Shown here: piece after piece, positions 58,201 to 64,000 of the stretch | How the letters are laid out: each line of letters starts with the position of its first letter | Position numbering within the stretch: position 1 is the stretch's first letter | Source of the DNA: Leptasterias polaris | Taxonomy: Eukaryota; Echinodermata; Asteroidea; Forcipulatida; Asteriidae | DNA: 64,000 bases | Reading direction: 5' to 3' | NCBI GenBank assembly: GCA_037783415.1 | Contig: JAZGTN010000006.1 | Span: 1,302,001-1,366,000 of the forward strand | The notes under the pieces: generated by a model | Seen by the model: only the letters and a program-made list of their open reading frames with translations | The model's database searches: none | What the model was told of the DNA's origin: nothing | Program-made: the position numbers and the translations under genes

Positions 58201-59964
58201 TTTCATTTTCAACTCTCTGCCATTGTCAGAAGGATCTCTGCAACAGTGCTCACCACCAAAACAGGTACTCCCAACAACACTAGACACTATCCTTGGCCAT
58301 TGCGTGAGCTCAGGCAGGTGGAAAGACCAGGGCCTATCTGAAGGGAAACCCTTATTGCAATCAGCAGGGCGAAGTGTTCCAACCACTTGGCACAAATTCC
58401 ACACTTCAATTTGTATTGCAACAATAAACTTAACAAATTGTACATGTGTAAAAACAATTTTATACAATAAAAAAGTGCAAGGTTAGTGTTGCGAAGAAGC
58501 AATAATACTTTTGAGAGTGTGATTGTGTGCTACATATTTGAAATAGCAAATCTTGAAATATTTCAAATGTGTTTTTTTTGTTTTTGGTTTGGCACTTCTT
58601 TTTATACACAAGGTTCTCCCTAGGGTTTTTCATAACTGAGGGCATTCTGGACAACAATTTTGAAGTTTGGCCGCAGGACGCTGAATTGAAACGAGGTCCC
58701 GTGGATGTTTTCTATTTGGTGTTTCTCTTGGTTTTAAAAGCCCTTCTGTGCCCTCTAGTGCATTCTAAATGAAATTCTTTTGATGATTTTTGTGAAATCA
58801 GGTTTAAAAAAATCGTATTGGGCCAACTTTGCACGTATCGGCACGCATTTCACGTGTATGGGGAAAACCCTGGCATACCTGACATTAATGAAACGGCACC
58901 ATATTTCAAATTACTATTCACCCAAACTGTTGTTTGCATTTGTTATACATTAAAATCCACATTCTTTATGTTGATTTTTGAACTAACTTCTAAATGTACC
59001 AATGAAAACAACAAAGCTTTGTAATTCTGTCAGTTTAATGGTGCATTTTTCATGTATGATAGGCCTACAACATGTATGCCTAAAGATACTGACCAACATA
59101 TTCACACTCTTTGCATCGATGTTGTCTGCAAAATTTAGGTTTGAATACTCAATGTGCCTCTATGGTCTGCCTTTCCAATGCAGACAACGAAAGCAATAAT
59201 CATTCCACAAACATCATTAAAATTCTCCTCAAGCACACAATCATCCCACAATAATAGTTCACTTTCCCCACTCGCTTATTTTTACTATAAAGCCATTGAG
59301 CCCACGCAAAATAATCCCACAATACGGCGTGGGTCTTGGCACACAGAACAAAAGAAAATAAACTACTGTGCAAAAGAAAAAAAAGAAGGGAAAAAATAAG
59401 CAAAAGTTTTACACAATTTCCAGACTGTGGGTGTTGACATCTTGCAAAGATATCCCCAAGGATTGATGAACTAATCATGTTTGGCCATATAAAAAGAAGC
59501 TATTAATGTAGGAAAAATCTCTTTGACTATTACATCAGTTTTTGTCACCCAACTGTTTTCCCCGGACATGCCAGACCAAAGAAAAACAAAATACAGTCAC
59601 AACAACTTTATTTTGCAGCTTCCTTATAACCACAGAGACATGTCAACGAACCTGACGGAAAATGAAATCAGCAGGTCTATAGTGAACATAGTAAATAGAC
59701 ACGCCCAAAGAGACCAACAAATATGGTCTAAAGTTCCATAATGAGGGAGAAACTTTTAAAACAAATTGTACTAAAAAGCAGGAACTAATAAAAATGTACT
59801 TTGAAGATTTTACTTTCACATTAAACACAAATCATCCCGGCACTTAAAAGTTATCATCCAGCCCTAAAATGATTCCAGCAAGATAAAAGCTGTGGTTGAT
59901 TGATTGTTATTACATACTTAAAGAGGAACCACATGATTCTTGTCAGATACAGCATCACTTTTGG

Positions 59965-60071
59965 CATGGCCCTGGTCTTAGTGCCCCCTTAAAAGATTCC
60001 CATAGACTTTAAATGCCCTTTGCAAATTGAAAATAGACTTGCCCTCTCATACTAGATAAAATTGCAGGCCT
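59965..60071 (+). repeat. Family G repeat, copy 4 (truncated)
   Basis: GGCCCTGGTCTTAGTGCCCC, TTCCCATAGACTTTAAATGC and a terminal AAATTGCAGGCCT match the family. The next element begins directly after its end. Confidence 0.75.
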
Positions 60072-60075
60072 CCTG

Positions 60076-61119
60076 CAGACCTGCCAACCTTGTAATATTT
60101 TTTTGAGTACCACATTAGCGCGGCGGCATTAAAACCAGAAGCCCGTGCACGGCGGCAAATCCAGAAGCCCAATCAGAAAAACTAAATAACCAGTTCGACT
60201 GTTGGCACTGTATGTTCCAATTGCCTAGATCATAGATGCTAAACTCAAGTGGCAAAAAGTTTTGTTAAAAAAAAAAAAAAAAAAAAATTAAAATAAAATA
60301 AAAAATTATATATTTTTTACAAAATGGCCAGGGGTTTCCCTACGGGCGGTGAGCCCATTTTGACTGATTTCTATTCCAATAACATATATTAATTTCTATG
60401 AAAAGCACTGTTGAACAATGTTCCTAAATTCTTAGTAACTTACTCTAACTCGGTATGCAAGTAACTCGACGACAATAATAATGCGAAAGGTTCCACTCTT
60501 TTCTTTGGTTGCCCAGTAAACGGACAAACGAAAGCCTACCGTAGAATTTTCCAGTTCCACTTCAATTCATCATTTATTTCTCTTATAAAAAGATCACAGG
60601 CCATTAAATTCCCATTATTCTCCCCTAATGGAAGTAAGACTAACAGAAACGATGTATAAATCTGACACTTCGATCGGCGTCCATGTTATTCACACGGCGA
60701 TGCCGAACACGTGCGTTGTGTGCATGTACATCCATGCATACGGCCATACAATGTACTGTACCAGATTGACCGAAACTGGATTGCGCCATTCCCACCCCCT
60801 TTGTTACGCTTTGGTTTATTAGTTTTCCAGCGGGAGTAAGAATTTAAAATATAGTTCTAGGCACAACCTCTTTTTTATCGAAGTGCATAATAATCACTCA
60901 GATGCAGGGTGTCTTTGTTCGGTTGTTTTTGCACTTGGGGTCGAACGAATGACAGTTGAATAAATTGAGAACAAAATTGTCCGTTCGTGCTGCAGTTTTT
61001 AACACACGCGATTTAGATTTTGCGTCTTTTGCGTACTTTCTGCATATATTTCGTACCGCCGTACTCAGATGTGAAAATGCGTGCATGGTACGCAAAATGC
61101 GTACAGGTTGGCAGGTCTG
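60076..61119. mobile_element. Inverted-repeat DNA transposon (1044 bp) with 6-bp direct repeat
   Basis: The ends CAGACCTGCCAACCT and AGGTTGGCAGGTCTG are perfect inverted repeats, flanked directly by CTCCTG on both sides (60070-60075, 61120-61125). GTAC/TACG-rich subterminal sequence (GCGTACTTTC, GGTACGCAAAATGCGTAC) lies at the right. No transposase frame is seen. The superfamily is uncertain; the CAG start is compatible with hAT, but the duplication is 6 bp rather than 8. Confidence 0.85.
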
Positions 61120-62710
61120 CTCCTGCTACTAATGATTTGTGTTTGTATGTAATGATCACAGTGATGATTATTAAACAGCAGCTAACATTTCTGTAACATT
61201 CCGATTGATACCAGCACCAACATTGTCGTTAAAACACCATTTCTGTCATTAAAAAAAATGCCTTGTGGGATTAAATCATCCCTCACATATCAGTTGTTAT
61301 CAGAACTGAAATCAGGTACATTGTAGTAAAATGAAACAGGCTTTGCACAAAATAGTAGTTTCCCAGGCTAGTTAACTGAGTTTCACTTGCCCCCTGGAAT
61401 TATTACTAACCCAAATTTCAAACTAGTACAGATGTATTGTCAAATTTTAATTTTTCTGATGTATTAATAATAGTTTATTGGTCAAATGCAACAATTTATT
61501 TACAATTTATTATTCACATTTGAAAAGGAAGAAAATATATGCATTACAAACAAAGTTGATTGCACAGTTTTTTTAGTAGTCCACTGGGCAAGTTGAGAAG
61601 TGGTGTTTACTAACCCATGGGCAGTTTTCACTAGAAAATGTACGCCAGTTTTAGGTTTAAGGGCCAGCCATGTGCAATCACATACAAAATTCTTGTTAAA
61701 AAACCATTAACCATTATTTGTCATCTTCTAATTTGGTGCAATTTTCTGTTTGGTTATATGATGTATTGTGTCACACAGGTATACCTTTAAAATATTTTAC
61801 AAAAGTACAGGTAGCCATCCATTCCCGCTTTATTGTCAGCCATTAATTTGACCCTGAATTATTTATTGGCTGATTTTCTTTATTGTCGCGCCAAAGAGCT
61901 GGTCAGACTAATACTAATCCATTTCAGTTGGAAAGTTATACACAGTTACACTGAGGAAAGAACAACTTAGAGAGCTTGTCCGCATAAATTAGCTCTTTTG
62001 TAGTGGGCCGCAGTAATGTCAATAAATGCCAACTACCTTAACCCATGTTTACCTAGCTACGGGATTTCCCGTAGAACTGAGCAAGAAGTTAGTGTCTTCC
62101 TTTATATTCTCTTTACTTATGATATGAGTGGGGGGAACATGGCAAAATGTGTAATCACACTAAAGAGAACGATGTGCTCTTTTCAACCGTATGCAGTTTA
62201 TCGGGTACGTTTGTTTGCAAGGCAGTAAATGATGAATTATTCATTGTAATGCACCAATAAGCCGTACAGGAACAGTGTTATGTACTGTTACCAGTCAGGC
62301 GGATATCAGTTAAAAAGAATATTCTATTAGAAAAGAATAAGATATATATACATTATGATATATTTACATGCATTTTTAAAATTAGAAAGGAATATTAATT
62401 TGAATTAATAATTTCATGATACAAATTTTTGGAGTTATAATTTCTTTAAAGTTTAAGAAAAATAATCTGGACACGTGTAGCATGATTTAGCATGAATAAA
62501 GTTTATTTTCCCAGGTAGGTTTATAATATCATAATTTTTGAATAGATGTTACATGAGCAGTAATTTTATGATTCATTTTGCACAAGCAGTTTTTTTCATA
62601 GAAACCCATAAATTTTAGTTTTATACCACAAAAATGTCTGAAGCATGAAAATGTTTTACTTGTACAGTAACCCTGCAGGTTGCTTCACTGAACTGCAAGT
62701 TTGTTTTTCC

Positions 62711-62896
62711 AGGTTACAACATCGAATAGACTTTCCCTTTTTGCAGCACCACGGGGAAGCCAGCCACTCTAAGCTCCCCACGAGTTACACCAGCTTGAGT
62801 AATGTGGAGACAATGGGCCTGCAAGCTGGTACAAATGTGGCGGGAACTCACGCCGATTATGAGCCCAGTGTGTGCGTTGTTTGTCCCAGAGACTAG
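62711..62896 (+). CDS. Weak candidate terminal exon, plus strand
   Basis: TTTGTTTTTCCAG is followed by a frame reading LQHRIDFPFLQHHGEASHSK and onward to VCVVCPRD and TAG at 62894-62896, with AATAAA about 110 bp further (near 63006). No family is recognised and no upstream exon was found. It is listed only because acceptor, frame and polyadenylation signal occur in the right order. Confidence 0.12.
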   Translation, partial: RLQHRIDFPFLQHHGEASHSKLPTSYTSLSNVETMGLQAGTNVAGTHADYEPSVCVVCPRD

Positions 62897-64000
62897 TGTG
62901 GAATGGTCATCAATGAGAAGGGACTACCTGATTCATTGATTCTAGACTAGGCTGGTTTGAATATATCATAAGAAGAAACACTCTGTAAATACATGTTAAA
63001 GCATGAATAAATAATGCCAGCAACCGCATTTAGGATTATAGGCATGTGCTGAAGGTTGTGCAGATCTTAGAGCCTTTTTTTCCAGGTACTAATTCCATTT
63101 CTTGCTGTATAAAGTACAAACAAGAAAAGAAATGGTTTACGATTGTTTTGTTAAGGTATCTTTGCTGACTCACCAATATAAGTGAACCTAAAGAAATATC
63201 TCATGAATTTTAAAAAGTTATTTCTGTACTTCAAAGTAGCAAGGGAAACAGAATATTTGTTTCATCCCCGAACTAAAAAAAGATCATACATGTTTACTCT
63301 AGTTACAACTTCTCTATTGATCCAAATACATAAATGAAGGTTGGCTGAAGGCGTTTGAAAGTGTAGACACAAAAACAACCACTCCCTCCGAGTTAATTAG
63401 GCCAATACATGATCCCCCCACCACCCCCCCCCGAAAAAACACAAATTCTCCCAACTCTGGAGCAAACCATCCTGCGGGTGACTTTAGGTCATGTGGGGGG
63501 TTTAAGGATTCATTATTATTCTACTGGTCGAGGCCTAGCGGAAGATACATGTACATGTAGGCTCAGAGAAATCAAACTCCAGGGAGTTGGTGATAGTGTC
63601 GCGGTGACGCACCCCAACGTCCCACAACGATGTAGCTGTTTACTTATTTTATAAGCGATAGAGTCCTTCACCCAACCTCTTCCTCTCACCATGATGTGAC
63701 TGATCAAGTTAAATATTCCGTCCCTAGCAAACGTAATCGCCTTTATCATGATTCTATTAAGGAAACCGTTCTGTGGGGACGGAATGATATGACCAAGTGA
63801 TGAGCTCTCTTAACTTAAAGCAAAGGTGTAGTGTAGGGAAGCAGAGAATTCCACAAATATATAGAAATTTAATTTTTTAAAGGACAGTGTAATACTCCTG
63901 CATAAACACATGTATTTAGTTAACTTTCTTCATTCCAAACCCTCAAATACATACAGAAAAGAAATTAACCTTCAACAATAACAAATAAATGTAATTGTTA

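Larger units (their letters stand above)
53691..64000. other. Region upstream of CELF exon 1; no confident gene
   Basis: By position this is CELF intron or 5' flank, since exon 1 has an upstream acceptor. It contains family G copies (53944-54115, 59965-60071), two RFX X-box-like sites (54617-54630, 55238-55252), a C13 tract (58174-58186), a TIR element (60076-61119) and a weak plus-strand terminal-exon candidate (62711-62896). Apart from these I see AT-rich single-copy DNA. Confidence 0.6.

Noticed and set aside
1..64000. CRISPR arrays, operons, ribosome binding sites, bacterial or phage genes
   Set aside because: Spliced RRM gene, SINEs and DNA transposons show nuclear eukaryotic DNA; the tandem repeats lack the unique spacers of CRISPR arrays.

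Overview
The window is eukaryotic intronic DNA. It is AT-rich and full of short inverted-repeat transposons, minisatellites, tRNA-derived repeats and long poly(dG)/poly(dC) tracts, with one recognisable protein gene. That gene is a CELF family RNA-binding protein (CUGBP/Elav-like, CELF1/2 or Bruno type) on the minus strand. It crosses about 53 kb and leaves the window at its 3' end; its 5' non-coding exon(s) were not found. Several repeats (a tRNA-derived SINE, and TTAA-flanked elements beginning AAAGGG or AGGGACACGTTGCC) resemble repeats I associate from memory with echinoderm genomes, especially sea stars. A non-vertebrate deuterostome, probably an echinoderm, is therefore my best guess, but it is an inference.

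Gene layout, 5' to 3' on the minus strand: exon 1 (53476-53690, 37 nt of 5'UTR then ATG and RRM1), exon 2 (37610-37692, RRM1), exon 3 (32903-32951, inter-RRM linker), exon 4 (31171-31299, RRM2), exon 5 (29993-30075, RRM2), exon 6 (28547-28675, end of RRM2 and linker), exon 7 (15569-15644), exon 8 (14321-14425, poly-Ala), exon 9 (9345-9374 short form, or 9156-9374 long form ending near an in-frame stop) and exon 10 (688-759). Reading phase is continuous across every junction. RRM3 was not found and should lie beyond base 1. Exons 8, 9 and 10 are all phase 1-1, so the divergent linker is built from exons that can be skipped without a frameshift.

The introns carry at least eight transposon or repeat families in one to four copies each. 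They include a hAT-like element with a perfect 8-bp target duplication (43187-44080), two TA-flanked inverted-repeat elements (10496-11593, 38979-40413), a 1.04-kb element with a 6-bp direct repeat (60076-61119), TTAA-flanked elements (25843-26153, 31839-32025, a half element at 32525-32705), two small families sharing the terminus ATAGACCTTT, a 165-bp family with AGGCCTGGAATT-like ends, and a 200-bp family of which two copies form a long inverted repeat. Upstream of exon 1 (53.7-64 kb) I found no convincing gene, but there are two RFX X-box-like palindromes within 1.6 kb of the first coding exon.

The most interesting signals are: an FG/YG/NQ prion-like repeat encoded by the long form of exon 9, with a weak donor and an immediate stop; a 3-nt-shifted acceptor at exon 5 that disrupts the RNP1 motif of RRM2; inverted repeats flanking exons 3-4; a hAT element carrying a triplicated CCAAT/E-box/CRE-like module; and a possible plus-strand exon inside intron 6.
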